Source: PALSA-555 sp963821325
GTDB lineage: Bacteria; Actinomycetota; Acidimicrobiia; IMCC26256; PALSA-555
Reading direction: 5' to 3'
DNA length: 64,000 nucleotides
NCBI GenBank assembly: GCA_963821325.1
Contig: CAWGDC010000005.1
Coordinates: forward strand, 186,001-250,000
In this document: positions 44,390 to 52,905 of the stretch, in pieces
How the letters are laid out: the number at the start of each line of letters is the position of its first letter
Position numbering within the stretch: position 1 is the stretch's first letter
Program-made: the position numbers and the translations under genes
Notes under the pieces: generated by a model
What the model was told of the DNA's origin: nothing
Seen by the model: only the letters and a program-made list of their open reading frames with translations
Databases searched by the model: none

Positions 44390-45187
44390 ATGACGAGCAC
44401 CGACGACAGCCCGGTGCCGGACTACCCGGCAGCGCTGCGCCTCGACCGTCGACGATTCGTCGTCCTCGGCGCCGGACAGGGCATCGGCCGCCAGAGCGCC
44501 CACGCCCTCGCGTCGGTCGGCGCGCACGTCGCGTGCGTCGACGTCGAGGCGGCGCGGGCCCGCGACGTCGCGGACGAGGTCGGCGGCGTCGCCGTCGTCG
44601 GGGATGCCACCCGACGGGACGACGCCGAGCGGCTCTTCGACGAGGCCACGGCGGCCCTCGGTGGCCTCGACGGCGTCGTCGACATCATCGGGATGGCCCG
44701 CTACGCGTCGCTCCTCGAAGTCGACGACGACGACTGGTCCTGGCACTTCGACATCGTCCTGCGCCACGCCTACCTCGCGGTCCAGCTCGCCGGCCGGCAC
44801 CTCGCCGCCGGGTCCGGTGGCGTGCTCGCGTTCGTCGCGTCGGTGTCCGGGCTCACCTCGGCGCCCCGCCACGCCGCCTACGGCGCGGCGAAGGCCGGGC
44901 TCATGTCCCTCGTACGCTCCGCCGCCGTCGAGCTCGGACCGGCGGGTGTCCGGGTCAACGCCGTCGCGCCCGGGGTGGTGTGGACCCCCCGCGTGTCGGT
45001 CCTCCTCGGCGAGGAGGGCGAGGCCCGCAACGTCGCGAACACGCCGCTGCGCCGGGTCGCGCAGCCCGCCGACATCGCCGCGGCGCTGCTGTTCCTCTGC
45101 TCCGACCTGGCGTCGTACGTGACCGGCCAGACCCTGGTGGTGGACGGCGGCGTCGCCGCCAAGTTCCCGTACCCGATGGCCGGGTGA
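44390..45187 (+). CDS. Short-chain dehydrogenase/reductase
   Basis: 265 residues. Cofactor loop LGAGQGIG, with Leu for the usual Thr; VVDIIGMAR replaces the NNAG loop. Catalytic Ser in ASVSGLTS, YGAAK (about residues 164-168), VRVNAVAPGVVWTPR and YVTGQTLVVDGGV. Active site intact. RBS GAGGAGGAG before ATG 44390. It lies 79 nt from the divergent crotonase gene and starts the plus-strand run toward the acyl-CoA dehydrogenase. Confidence 0.9.
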   Translation: MTSTDDSPVPDYPAALRLDRRRFVVLGAGQGIGRQSAHALASVGAHVACVDVEAARARDVADEVGGVAVVGDATRRDDAERLFDEATAALGGLDGVVDIIGMARYASLLEVDDDDWSWHFDIVLRHAYLAVQLAGRHLAAGSGGVLAFVASVSGLTSAPRHAAYGAAKAGLMSLVRSAAVELGPAGVRVNAVAPGVVWTPRVSVLLGEEGEARNVANTPLRRVAQPADIAAALLFLCSDLASYVTGQTLVVDGGVAAKFPYPMAG

Positions 45188-45239
45188 GCCGCGCGTCGCC
45201 ATCCTGGCGCGGCCCGCCCCGAGCAGGTAGGCAGAGGCC

Positions 45240-45569
45240 GTGTTCGTGCTCATCGACCTCGCGCCGCACCCGCCGGTGGTGACGCTCGAGGAGCCCGACG
45301 ACACCCAGCGGTTCCAGGTCACGGTCCGGGGCGGGCAGCGCGGCGCCGACACCGCGCTCGTCTTCGGCGCCCTCGTCGACGCCGCCGCCGGTCGGCTCGA
45401 CGGCGACGACGCCTGGATCACCGTCGACGCCGTCCGCCGGCTCGCTGCCGGCCGCGTCGGGCCCGACTGGGACGACGAGCTCACCGGCATGCTCGACTAC
45501 GCCGACTCGAAGGGCTGGCTCGACACGGCGGCGCACGCCATCCGCGCCCACGTGGAATGGGAGCCGTGA
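45240..45569 (+). CDS. Hypothetical protein, 109 residues
   Basis: Starts GTG 45240: FVLIDLAPHPPVVTLEEPDD..., then FQVTVRGGQRGADTALVFGAL and an acidic helical end (WDDELTGMLDYADSKGWLDT). Conserved-looking D/E-rich C-terminus, no recognised domain. It overlaps the EthD-like gene and leads into the acyl-CoA dehydrogenase, so it may have a role in that operon. An in-frame GTG at 45246 is an alternative start. Confidence 0.6.
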   Translation: MFVLIDLAPHPPVVTLEEPDDTQRFQVTVRGGQRGADTALVFGALVDAAAGRLDGDDAWITVDAVRRLAAGRVGPDWDDELTGMLDYADSKGWLDTAAHAIRAHVEWEP

Positions 45570-46189
45570 GCGGCGCCACCACCGGCCTCGTCCTCGTCGC
45601 GTGGCGCGACACCGCGCCGTCGATACCCGCCGGGTGGCGCGCCGAGCCCGTGCTCGCCGACCAGTCGGCCCTCGACCGCGCCGGGTCGAAAGGTCGCACC
45701 CCACCCCCGTACCACGCCGTCCTGTGGTCCGAGGACCCCGCGATGCCGCTGGCCGTCCCCGACGGCCTCGCCGACCACGTCGCGCGCTGGGCCGCCTTCC
45801 GCCTCGTCGCCCACCCCGCGTGGGACGACGCCGCCGCGACTGGGGTCCACCCCACCGTGAAGCAGGTGTCGTTCCTCAAGGCTCGTCCCGAGCTGCGCGG
45901 CGACGCGTTCACCCGTCACTACCGCGAGCACGTCGCCGTCGCCCGTGTCCACCACCCCGCGATCTGCCGCTACACGCAGCACGACGTCGTCGCCGCCGCC
46001 GGCGACGCCGGCCTCGAGACCCACGGGATCTCCGAGCTGTGGTTCGCCGACGAGGCCACCCTCGTCGACCGCTACTACGCCGGCCCCGACAGCGTGCCGG
46101 TCGTGCGGGCCGACAACGGCGAGTACATCGACTTTCGCGGCACGCTCTCGCTCCTGGTCCGACCCAACGACCCGAGCCCGGCCGCGTGA
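45566..46189 (+). CDS. EthD-domain protein
   Basis: 207 residues. The central and C-terminal part, VKQVSFLKARPELRGDAFTRHYREHVAVAR (split by sense), with HHPAICRYTQHDV and ISELWFADEATLVDRYY, matches the dimeric alpha/beta-barrel EthD fold. The N-terminal half may be a second degenerate copy. GTG 45566 gives a GTGA overlap with the upstream gene; ATG 45557 is an alternative. EthD-like proteins accompany P450 or acyl-CoA systems and their role is unclear. It overlaps the acyl-CoA dehydrogenase by GTGA. Confidence 0.78.
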   Translation: MSGATTGLVLVAWRDTAPSIPAGWRAEPVLADQSALDRAGSKGRTPPPYHAVLWSEDPAMPLAVPDGLADHVARWAAFRLVAHPAWDDAAATGVHPTVKQVSFLKARPELRGDAFTRHYREHVAVARVHHPAICRYTQHDVVAAAGDAGLETHGISELWFADEATLVDRYYAGPDSVPVVRADNGEYIDFRGTLSLLVRPNDPSPAA

Positions 46190-48288
46190 GCCCGGCCGAT
46201 CCGGACGACGCCCTCCGCGACACCTGCCGCGCCTTCTTCACCAACGAATCGCCGCCCAGCCGCGTCCGTGCGGCGGAGGCGGCCACGCCGCCCGGGTTCG
46301 ACCCGGCGCTGTGGTCCAAGACGGCGACGCTCGGCGTCCCCGACCTCGTCCGCGACGGCGCCCAGCTGCGCGACCTCGCGGTCATCGCCGAGGAGTACGG
46401 CCGCGCGCTCGCTCCCATCCCGCTCGTCGAATCGCTCGTCGCGGCCCGTCTGCTCGCCACCCACCATCCGGCCGACGACCCGCCCCCGAGCCTGGTCACC
46501 GTCGCGCTCCGACCGGCTGAGCAGGGCGTGGCCCGGCTCGTGCCGGCCGGCGCCATCGCGGACGCCGTCGTCGCCCTCGACGGCGACGACCTCGTCCTCG
46601 CGTCCGGCGCCGCGACCACGGCGCCCCCGACCGTCGGGAGCGCACCCGTCGCCGACCGGCCCCTCGACCAGCGCGTCGTGCTCGCCCGCGGCGTCGCGGC
46701 CCGCGCCGCGCTCGCGCACGCCGTCGACGACTGGCGGGTCCTCACCGCGTCCGCGCTCGTCGGCCTCGCCCACGGCGCGCTCGGGCTCGGCGTCGACTAC
46801 GCCCGGGCTCGCCACCAGTTCGGCGTGCCCATCGGCTCGTTCCAAGCCATCCAGCACCGCCTCGCCGACGTCGCCGCCAGCCTCGACGCCGCCACCCTCC
46901 TCGTCCGCCACGCCGCCGACGACGGCACGCCCGTCGCCGCGTCGATGGCGTTCCTCGCCGCGACGCGCGCCGCCCGCGCCGTCGCCGCGGCGAGCCTGCA
47001 CGTCCACGGCGGCTACGGGTTCATGGTCGAGTACGACATCCAGCTGCACTTCCGCCGCGCCACCGCCTGGCCCCTCGCACTCGGCGACCCCGACGACGAG
47101 CGCGACCACCTCGCCGACCTGCTCGCCGACCAGGGCTGGACGCTCCCCGAGCCGAGCCCGACCGGGTTCCGGGCCGAGGTCCGCGCGCTGCTCGCCGACG
47201 CCTGCACCGCCGACGTCCTCGAGCGCGCCCACGCCACCGGCACCGTGCACGACTGGGGACTGCACCGCCGCGTCGCGGACGCCGGGCTCCTCGCCGCCGG
47301 GCTGCCCCGCGACGCGGGCGGGCAGGGGCGCGACGAGCGCGACGTGAGCGCGATGTGGGAGGAGCTCGAACGCGTCGGCGCGCCCACCGACGGGTGGGGC
47401 ACGTCGGAGCTCGTCGCGCACACGCTCGCGATCGTGGGCACCGAGCGTCAACAGCGCGAGGTCATCGCGCCCGTGCTGCGCGGCGAGCTGCTCATCTGCC
47501 TCGGCTACAGCGAGCCGGACTCCGGGTCCGATGTGGCGGCGGCCGCGACCCGCGCCGAGCGCGACGGCGACGCCTGGGTGCTGAACGGCCAGAAGATGTT
47601 CACGACGCTCGCCGACGAGGCACGCTACGTGTTCCTCCTGACCCGCACCGACCCGTCGGTCCCGAAGCACCGGGGCCTCACGATGTTCCTCGTGCCGATG
47701 GACTCGGACGGCATCGAGATCACGCCGGTGCACACCCTGAGCGGTGAGCGCACCACCATCACCTACTACACCGACGTGCGGATCCCCGACACGTGCCGGG
47801 TCGGCGACGTGAACGGCGGCTGGGACGTCATGCGCGTCGCGTTGGCGTTCGAGCGGCGACCGACGATGGTCGGCGAGCTCGACCGGGTGCTGCACCAGTT
47901 CATCGCCTGGGCGTCCGAGCATCCCGCCGTGTTGGCCCGCCCCGCGGTGCGGGCCCGCCTCGCCGACGCGTGGATCGACCTCGCCGCCGGGCGGCGGCTC
48001 AGCGAGCGGATGGTGGCCGACACGATCGCCGGTGAGCTGCCGATCGTGCACGGCTCGATCGCCAAGCTGTTCTCCTCGGAGGCGCTCGTCCGGGCGTCCG
48101 CCGGGCTGCTCGACGCGCTCGGCGCCGACGGGGTCCTGACCCACGGCGCGTCCGGTGCCCCGGCCGACGGCTGGGTCGAGTGGATGCACCGCCACGCCCA
48201 GGTCACGACCATCCGGGCCGGGACGAGCGAGATCCAGCGCACGATCATCGCCGAGCGCGGCCTCGGGCTCCCGCGGTCGGGACGCTGA
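46186..48288 (+). CDS. FadE34-like fused two-domain acyl-CoA dehydrogenase
   Basis: 700 residues, twice normal length. Residues 1-320: ACAD-like half with LVGLAHGALGLGVDYARAR, HQFGVPIGSFQAIQHRLAD and HVHGGYGFMVEYDIQLHFRR, but no clear N-terminal FAD loop. Residues 330-700: second half with LICLGYSEPDSGSDVA, WVLNGQKMFTT and AGTSEIQRTIIAERGLGLPR. Mycobacterial FadE34 (ChsE3) is a 711-residue fusion of the same design, acting on sterol side-chain acyl-CoA (family knowledge). It is the only acyl-CoA dehydrogenase seen in the window. GTGA-coupled to the EthD gene. Confidence 0.9.
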   Translation: MSPADPDDALRDTCRAFFTNESPPSRVRAAEAATPPGFDPALWSKTATLGVPDLVRDGAQLRDLAVIAEEYGRALAPIPLVESLVAARLLATHHPADDPPPSLVTVALRPAEQGVARLVPAGAIADAVVALDGDDLVLASGAATTAPPTVGSAPVADRPLDQRVVLARGVAARAALAHAVDDWRVLTASALVGLAHGALGLGVDYARARHQFGVPIGSFQAIQHRLADVAASLDAATLLVRHAADDGTPVAASMAFLAATRAARAVAAASLHVHGGYGFMVEYDIQLHFRRATAWPLALGDPDDERDHLADLLADQGWTLPEPSPTGFRAEVRALLADACTADVLERAHATGTVHDWGLHRRVADAGLLAAGLPRDAGGQGRDERDVSAMWEELERVGAPTDGWGTSELVAHTLAIVGTERQQREVIAPVLRGELLICLGYSEPDSGSDVAAAATRAERDGDAWVLNGQKMFTTLADEARYVFLLTRTDPSVPKHRGLTMFLVPMDSDGIEITPVHTLSGERTTITYYTDVRIPDTCRVGDVNGGWDVMRVALAFERRPTMVGELDRVLHQFIAWASEHPAVLARPAVRARLADAWIDLAAGRRLSERMVADTIAGELPIVHGSIAKLFSSEALVRASAGLLDALGADGVLTHGASGAPADGWVEWMHRHAQVTTIRAGTSEIQRTIIAERGLGLPRSGR

Positions 48289-48300
48289 CCCCGACGGGCG

Positions 48301-48728
48301 CTAGTCCGCCGACAGCGTCGCGCTGAGCCGAGCCATGAGCAGCGGTCCGCGCCGCCGAGCGATCGCGTAGGTGACGCGTCGGACCAACCCGGCCGCGACC
48401 TCGACGTCGAGCTTGCACCGGTACCTGAAGTCGACGAAGTTCATCCCGCCCTGCCCGTCCGACACGTAGATCGTCATCCACGCGTGCACGGCATGCGAAC
48501 CCGGTGGGACGCTGACCTTGGTGGGCTCCGCCCACAGCGCGGCCGTCTCGCCCATCCACGAGCGGCTCCGCTTCGGCCAACCCTCCGCTGGACCCGGCTC
48601 GCCGTCGACGGCGAACCACACCTGGTACCTGCCGTCGCGGGGCAGCTGTCGCGCCACCACTGCGGGGTGAACTCGATCTCGCCGTCGGCCCGATCGTCCA
48701 CCGTCGCACCTCCAGGCACCGCGACCAC
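48301..48728 (-). CDS. Hypothetical protein, frameshifted
   Basis: About 142 residues. N-terminal frame: VPGGATVDDRADGEIEFTPQWW. After a shift near 48652: GRYQVWFAVDGEPGPAEGWPK, KVSVPPGSHAVHAWMTIYVSD and FRYRCKLDVEVAAGLVRRV. Beta-rich with a conserved HAWMT segment; no family recognised. Start GTG 48728 is uncertain (GTG 48719 is also in frame). TACGAT on the minus strand (48737-48732) may be its -10. It converges on the acyl-CoA dehydrogenase. Confidence 0.55.
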
Positions 48729-48842
48729 GGCATCGTACGCTCGGCCCGTCCGCCCGTCCGCCGACCACGCGACGGGCTCCGCGCATCTGGCGGCCGAGCG
48801 TCGACCACACGGACGACCGGCTGGCGGTGCCGTGCCTGGTCG

Positions 48843-48848
48843 TATCGT
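48843..48848 (+). promoter_or_regulatory. -10 box TATCGT for the acetyltransferase gene
   Basis: TATCGT ends 10 nt before ATG 48858. No ribosome site is visible between. Confidence 0.45.
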
Positions 48849-48857
48849 GATGCGACG

Positions 48858-49583
48858 ATGACGTCGCGCACCAACGCGTTCGGCCAGCCGATCGGTCCGC
48901 CCGTGGGGTCGTGGGTGCCCCCGCCCGCGCCCGACGGTGCGCCCCTGCACGGTCGCTGGGCTCGGCTCGTACGCGTCGACGCCTCGGCGGACGCGGCGCG
49001 CCTCTTCGAGGCGTTCGCCGCCGACGCCGACGGCAGGATCTGGACGTACCTGCCCTGGGGACCCTTCGCCCACGGCGACGAGTTCGAGCGGCTGCTCGCA
49101 CTCGCGGCGACCAGCACCGATCCGCTGTTCTTCACGATCACCGACGCGGCCGATGCCACACCTGTCGGCCTCGCCGCGTACCTCCGGATCGACCCGACCG
49201 CCGGCTCGATCGAGATCGGCGGCATCGTCCTGTCGCCGCGCGTGCAGCGCACCCGCGTCGCATCGGACGCGATCTTCCTCTTGGCGGATCACGCGTTCGC
49301 CCTCGGCTATCGCCGCCTCGAGTGGAAGTGCGACGCGCTGAACGCCGCGTCGATCCGAGCCGCCGGACGCTACGGGTTCCAGCACGAAGGGGTCTTCCGG
49401 CACGCCGCCGTCTACAAGGGGCGGAGCCGGGACACCGCGTGGTTCGCCATCATCGACCGCGACTGGCCCGCCCTACGCGCCGCGTACGAACGCTGGCTCG
49501 ACCCCGCCAACTTCGATGCCGCGGGCACACAACGCGCCCGCCTCTCGGCGCTGACGCAGGCCGCCAGGCGCGCCGCCGGATGA
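48858..49583 (+). CDS. GNAT N-acetyltransferase (RimJ/RimL type)
   Basis: 241 residues. LHGRWARLVRVDASADAARL starts the domain. The core has TPVGLAAYLRIDPTAGSIEIG, IVLSPRVQRTRVASDAIFLL (acetyl-CoA pyrophosphate loop) and RRLEWKCDALNAASIRAAGRYGF, with FQHEGVFRHAAVYKGRSRDT. This is the pattern of RimJ/RimL-like transferases acting on protein N-termini or small amines. Single gene, probably leaderless, not linked to its neighbours. Confidence 0.9.
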   Translation: MTSRTNAFGQPIGPPVGSWVPPPAPDGAPLHGRWARLVRVDASADAARLFEAFAADADGRIWTYLPWGPFAHGDEFERLLALAATSTDPLFFTITDAADATPVGLAAYLRIDPTAGSIEIGGIVLSPRVQRTRVASDAIFLLADHAFALGYRRLEWKCDALNAASIRAAGRYGFQHEGVFRHAAVYKGRSRDTAWFAIIDRDWPALRAAYERWLDPANFDAAGTQRARLSALTQAARRAAG

Positions 49584-49592
49584 CCGGCCCGG

Positions 49593-50483
49593 CTACCGCA
49601 CGCTGAGGCGGACCGGGTCGTCGGTGCTGACGAGCAGCGGGTCGCCCCACCGGCTGCCGCCCACATGGGCTTCCACGTACACGACCATGCCCGGCTCGAG
49701 CGTGTCGTCGTCACGCACGGCCTCGTGGCCGAGGCCGACGCCGGTCACGGTCACGTCGGCGGACCGCAGGTCGCCGACCCGCGCGCCGGCCCGACACCGC
49801 GTCGTCGCCGCGTCGGCGACGTCCCGCGCCGGACCGCCATCGGGCACGGTGCGGGCCACCACGCCCAGCCAGCCGTCCCGGATCACGCCCACCCGCGCCG
49901 CCACCCGCCGGTCCGCGACCTCCACGAGCGTCGGGAACGCCGGCGTCGTGACCCCGAGCTGCGCCCGACGCTCCTCGGCCCGGGCGGCGCGCGACGTGGC
50001 GTCCGTCGGCCCGTCGCCCGTCACGGCGGCGAGGGTCTCGTCCGCGACCAAGACCGCGGCGCGGATCGCATCGAGATCGGCGTCCGACTTGGTGCGGCGC
50101 ACCGAGCGCAGCAGCGCCTCGCCGTCGACGACCTCGGCGTCCGGGAAGCCGCCGGCGAGGAGCTGCGCGAACAGCGGCGAGAGGCTGTCGACGCCGACCC
50201 GTCGCACTGTCGTGCCGGCCGCGACCCCCGCGGCGCCGGCCACGAGGTTCATCGGGTTCCACGAGATGGGGTAGAGCCCGGCCCGCGGGATGTCGTCAGG
50301 GATCCCGTCGTCGGTCACGGACAGCACGCCGACGGCGCCCGTCGACTCCACCAGCACACAGCCCGGCGCGAACGGGCGGGTCCCGGCCAGCCACAGCCGG
50401 TTCGCGCCCGTGACGTACCGGGCGTTCGCCTCCCGGCCGAGGACCAGCACGTCGATGCCGGCGTCCGCCATCGCGGCGCGCAC
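49593..50483 (-). CDS. M24 (creatinase-fold) protein with degenerate metal site
   Basis: 296 residues. N-terminal creatinase domain: DVLVLGREANARYVTGANRL. C-terminal pita-bread domain is short and lacks the first two Asp ligands: the segment RVGVIRDGWLGVVARTV replaces the usual D-x10-D. GVGLGHEAV keeps the His, VVYVEAHVG one Glu, and the final Glu is missing. It is therefore probably not a peptidase. It starts 14 nt after the intact M24 gene upstream, so the two are likely co-transcribed and might pair. Confidence 0.78.
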   Translation of the reverse strand: MRAAMADAGIDVLVLGREANARYVTGANRLWLAGTRPFAPGCVLVESTGAVGVLSVTDDGIPDDIPRAGLYPISWNPMNLVAGAAGVAAGTTVRRVGVDSLSPLFAQLLAGGFPDAEVVDGEALLRSVRRTKSDADLDAIRAAVLVADETLAAVTGDGPTDATSRAARAEERRAQLGVTTPAFPTLVEVADRRVAARVGVIRDGWLGVVARTVPDGGPARDVADAATTRCRAGARVGDLRSADVTVTGVGLGHEAVRDDDTLEPGMVVYVEAHVGGSRWGDPLLVSTDDPVRLSVR

Positions 50484-50497
50484 CCGAGCCGCGGTGC

Positions 50498-51676
50498 TCA
50501 GCGGCGGATGTCATACGCCTCGAACGACAGGTTCGACAGCCGCTCGTACCCGTCGTCGGTGACCGCCACGATGTCCTCGGCGCGGAAGCCGCCGCGCCCG
50601 TCGTCCCAGATGACCGGCTCGAGGACCAGCACCATGCCGGGGGCGAGCACCACGGACTCGTCGAAGGCGTCGCCGAGGTCGGTGCCGACGAACGGCATCT
50701 CGGCGCTGTCGGTGCCCGTGCCGTGCGCGAGATAGAGGTGCGCGAGCCAGGGGCGGCGCCCGTAGACCTCGCCCGCGGCGCGGGTCAGGTCCCGGGCCGT
50801 CACCCCGGGCTTGATGACCTCCTCGACGGTGTCGACCGTGTCGACCCAGCGTCGGGCGTGGTCCCGGTGCTGGTCGTCGACGTCGCCGATCACCCAGGTG
50901 TGGCCGTAGTCGGACTGGTAGCCCTCGTAGTGCATCCCCGTGTCCACGAACACCACATCACCGGCCGCGAAGCGCCGCGCCGTCGTCACCGTCGGGAACA
51001 CCACATCGCCGGTCACCGAGTACGGCCCGTCCGCGATCGCCGGGGCCATGACCTGCCACACCGGGTCGACCGTGTTGCCGGTCGCGCCGAGCTCGAGGAT
51101 GCGACGCAGGAACCGGCCGCTCACCTCCGTCGCCGCGACACCCGGCACGGCCACCGACTCGACGTCGGCGATCGCCGCCTCGTTGATCGCCTGGGCGCGG
51201 CGGAGGCACTCCAGCTCGTCCGGCGTCTTCACGATCTTCGCCGCGGTGAGCGCCAGCGACGCGTCCGTCGGGTCGCGGCCCGCGAGCGCCCGCCAGCACG
51301 GCATCGTCAGATCGTCGACGGCGAGCCGACCGGCCGGCAGCGCGCCGGCGAGGCGCGCCGCGCCGTCGTCCCACTCGAGCTCGAGCCCCTCGCGGACGTC
51401 GGTGCCGAGCGCGTCCGGGACGCTGTCCGGCGCCCAGGTCCACACGACCGGCGCCCCGTCGGCCGTGACCACCGCGGCCGCCCGGCGGTGCAGCGCCTCG
51501 CTCTGATCCCGGCTCGGCAGGCGCGCGCCCGTCGCGTACAGGACGTTCGTCTGCCCGAGCAGCACCAGCACGTCGAGGCCCTGCTCGCGCATGGCGGTCA
51601 CGAGGCGGTCGTGGCGGTCCCGGCACAGCCGCGCCCGGTCCAGCGGCCGGTCGAAGGTCAGCGGCGCGGTCGTCAC
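50498..51676 (-). CDS. M24-family metallopeptidase/creatinase-fold hydrolase, intact site
   Basis: 392 residues. N-terminal domain DVLVLLGQTNVLYATGAR. C-terminal metal site complete: VVFVDTGMHYEGYQSDYGHT gives both Asp, LAHGTGTDS the His, VLVLEPVIW and FRAEDIVAV the two Glu. Family members include Xaa-Pro aminopeptidase, creatinase and DmdD-like lyases, so the reaction is open. It is GTGA-coupled to the amidohydrolase upstream and adjacent to a degenerate relative downstream. Confidence 0.88.
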   Translation of the reverse strand: MTTAPLTFDRPLDRARLCRDRHDRLVTAMREQGLDVLVLLGQTNVLYATGARLPSRDQSEALHRRAAAVVTADGAPVVWTWAPDSVPDALGTDVREGLELEWDDGAARLAGALPAGRLAVDDLTMPCWRALAGRDPTDASLALTAAKIVKTPDELECLRRAQAINEAAIADVESVAVPGVAATEVSGRFLRRILELGATGNTVDPVWQVMAPAIADGPYSVTGDVVFPTVTTARRFAAGDVVFVDTGMHYEGYQSDYGHTWVIGDVDDQHRDHARRWVDTVDTVEEVIKPGVTARDLTRAAGEVYGRRPWLAHLYLAHGTGTDSAEMPFVGTDLGDAFDESVVLAPGMVLVLEPVIWDDGRGGFRAEDIVAVTDDGYERLSNLSFEAYDIRR

Positions 51677-52869
51677 AGCGGCAGCCGGTAGGCGTCCACC
51701 GCGTTGCGTCCCAAGATGCGTGCCTGGGCACCCGCGTCGAGCCCGCCGAGCCCGGCGCGCAGCTCGTCGACGATCCCCGGGTGGTACTCGGGGTGGGGGT
51801 AGTCCGACGCCCACAGGACACGGTCGGCACCGAGGAACTCGGCCGACGCGGCGAGGTTCCACTCCTCCGCCTCGAAGCACACCCAGCACTGCCGCTTGAA
51901 GTACTCGCTCGGGAGCAGCGACAGCCAGCGCTGCTCGAGCGGGAACGCCTCGACCTGCTCGTCCATGCGCTGCAGCTGGGTCGGGACCCACCCGCCGCCC
52001 GACTCGAGGAACAGCAGGCGCAGGCTCGGGAACCGCTCGCACACCCCGCCCATGAGCAGCCGGCCGAGGGTCACGACCATGTCGACGGTGTTCCCGACGG
52101 CCTGCCCGAGCCCCGACCCGCCGTGCAGCTCGTCCATCGCCATGTTCGTGACCATCATGTTCTCGTCGTCGGCGACGAGCCCGAACTTGCGGCATGCCCC
52201 GGGCGTGTCCACGTGCACCCCGGGATGGAACGCGACCGGGACGCCGAGCTCCTGCACCGCCGCCCAGAACGGGTCGTACACCGAGTGGTTCAGCGGCAGC
52301 TCCTCGACGTACGCCGACGGGCGGACGAACACCCCCTGGAGGCCGAGCTCCCCGACGGCGCGCTGCGCCTCGCGGATCGCGGCGTCGATGTCCTGCAACG
52401 GGACGCCGGCCATCCCGAACAGCCGCGACGGGAACGCCGCGCAGTACTCGGCCAGCCAGTCGTTGTACGCGCCGATGCAGGCGGTCACGAACTCGAGGTC
52501 GTGCAGCGCCTCGATCGGGTCGCACGGCCCGTAGAACAGGGCCTGCGACGGGTACAGCACCGCGGCGTCGATCCCGTCGGCGTCCATGTCCACGACGCGC
52601 GCCGCCGGGTCGTGGCCGCCCGGCACCCGGAGGCTCTGCAGCAGGTCGAAGAACTCCTTCGGCGTCATCCCGACGGCGGCCGCCATGTGGTCCTGCAGCT
52701 CTCGGCCGCCACCGCGCACCCGGCCGCCGACGTAGTAGATCTCGTACACCTCGTCCTCGACGACCTTGCGGGGGATCCAGTCACCCCACCGGGCCGCGTC
52801 CATGCGCTGCACCCACAGGTCGTCGGGCTCGTAGGTGTGCCCGTCGGCGTCGACGACAAGCTCCGCCAT
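51673..52869 (-). CDS. Amidohydrolase-2 family (COG2159) enzyme
   Basis: 398 residues. Starts with VVDADGHTYEPDDLWVQRM (DxDxH instead of the usual DxH), then VLYPSQALFYGP, AFHPGVHVDTPG (second metal His) and WASDYPHPEYHPGI (metal Asp and His). A TIM-barrel metal-dependent decarboxylase or hydrolase of the aminocarboxymuconate-semialdehyde-decarboxylase group. RBS GAGGGGGAG before the ATG. Heads a minus operon with the two M24 genes. A related gene is at 21942. Confidence 0.9.
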   Translation of the reverse strand: MAELVVDADGHTYEPDDLWVQRMDAARWGDWIPRKVVEDEVYEIYYVGGRVRGGGRELQDHMAAAVGMTPKEFFDLLQSLRVPGGHDPAARVVDMDADGIDAAVLYPSQALFYGPCDPIEALHDLEFVTACIGAYNDWLAEYCAAFPSRLFGMAGVPLQDIDAAIREAQRAVGELGLQGVFVRPSAYVEELPLNHSVYDPFWAAVQELGVPVAFHPGVHVDTPGACRKFGLVADDENMMVTNMAMDELHGGSGLGQAVGNTVDMVVTLGRLLMGGVCERFPSLRLLFLESGGGWVPTQLQRMDEQVEAFPLEQRWLSLLPSEYFKRQCWVCFEAEEWNLAASAEFLGADRVLWASDYPHPEYHPGIVDELRAGLGGLDAGAQARILGRNAVDAYRLPL

Positions 52870-52905
52870 GTGGTCGCTCCCCCTCGCTGCCGCGATCCCG
52901 CGACC

